A DNA stretch of 64,000 bases, from positions 124,001-188,000 of the forward strand of contig NZ_NAEW01000001.1 in the NCBI RefSeq assembly GCF_002075345.1, written 5' to 3'. The translations under genes were made by a program, and so were the position numbers. The first letter of the stretch is position 1. Each line of letters opens with the position of its first letter. The DNA comes from Citrobacter braakii. GTDB lineage: Bacteria; Pseudomonadota; Gammaproteobacteria; Enterobacterales; Enterobacteriaceae. Positions 63,818-64,000 of this stretch are shown in pieces. The notes beneath the pieces are model-generated. The model saw only the letters and a list, made by a program, of their open reading frames with translations, was not told the DNA's origin and did not search any database.

Positions 63818-64000
63818 ATGAACATACTTCTCTCAATTGCAATCACAACGGGCATTCTCTCTGGGATTTGGGGATGGGTGGCCGTATCTCTTGGTTTACT
63901 CAGTTGGGCTGGCTTTCTGGGCTGCACGGCCTATTTTGCCTGTCCGCAGGGTGGGCTGAAAGGGTTGTGGATCTCGGCGTGTACGCTGCTAAGCGGTGTG
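63818..64000 (+). CDS. ycdZ: YcdZ, DUF1097 membrane protein, 5' part only
   Basis: The first 61 codons are visible: MNILLSIAITTGILSGIWGW begins the first helix, then GLLSWAGFLGCTAYFACPQG. It matches YcdZ (DUF1097), an inner-membrane protein of unknown function of about 163 residues; the remainder is beyond the right edge. Confidence 0.9.
   Translation, partial: MNILLSIAITTGILSGIWGWVAVSLGLLSWAGFLGCTAYFACPQGGLKGLWISACTLLSGV

Overview
The window is a stretch of Enterobacteriaceae chromosome carrying the right half of a prophage. The core genes (cbpA-cbpM, scsABCD, agp, yccJ, wrbA, ymdF, rutR, putA-putP, efeUOB, phoH, serX tRNA, ghrA, ycdX, ycdY, ycdZ) run in nearly the same order as in Escherichia coli. 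However, scsABCD is present and rutR stands alone without the rutABCDEFG operon, which points to the Salmonella/Citrobacter branch. I cannot name the species from this sequence.

Region 1 (1-26683) is the late region of a short-tailed (podovirus-type) lambdoid prophage resembling Shiga-toxin phage 933W and its relatives. In order it holds the portal (3' end only), scaffold, N4-gp56-type capsid, decoration-like protein, head-tail adaptors, a lambda Stf-like side-tail fibre with its DUF4376 partner, and a DUF1353 protein. A reverse-strand island of tiny membrane-protein genes and sRNA-like units follows. Then come a nozzle-like protein, a lambda J-like (fibronectin III/DUF1983) protein, a Hok/Sok-type toxin locus, a second DUF4376 protein, four internal-virion-like proteins and a 2844-residue polyvalent ejection protein. 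Many genes are separated by intrinsic terminators, as expected where a Q-type antiterminator licenses readthrough. No toxin gene is visible, because the stretch where stx would lie is outside the window. The prophage ends at a 60-bp copy of the 3' half of tRNA-Ser(UGA) (serT).

Region 2 (26.7-32.1 kb) is accessory debris followed by an O-antigen modification cluster. The debris comprises a DUF4942 fragment with a nonsense codon, a glycosyltransferase-2 scrap, a DUF4041/GIY-YIG gene without its 5' end (the domain pair of the SNIPE anti-phage nuclease), and a tyrosine integrase with two single-base deletions. Next to it is an intact AT-rich gtrABC operon on the minus strand.

Region 3 (32.1-35.7 kb) is a nucleoside-use cluster: a second DeoD-type phosphorylase, a TsgA-like MFS transporter and a Tsx-type outer-membrane channel, facing a convergent Crp/Fnr-family regulator.

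Region 4 (35.8-64 kb) is core chromosome. Thiol-redox genes (a DsbA-like protein, ScsA-D) follow cbpA-cbpM. After them come a TSUP exporter with an ArsR-type regulator, agp, wrbA/yccJ, ymdF, an EamA transporter beside rutR, a palindrome-rich non-coding element, the divergent put genes with PutA-type operators, the efeUOB iron-uptake operon with a Fur-box-like site, phoH with a Pho-box-like site, and serX with a duplicated 3' end and terminator. The window ends in ghrA, ycdX, ycdY and a truncated ycdZ.
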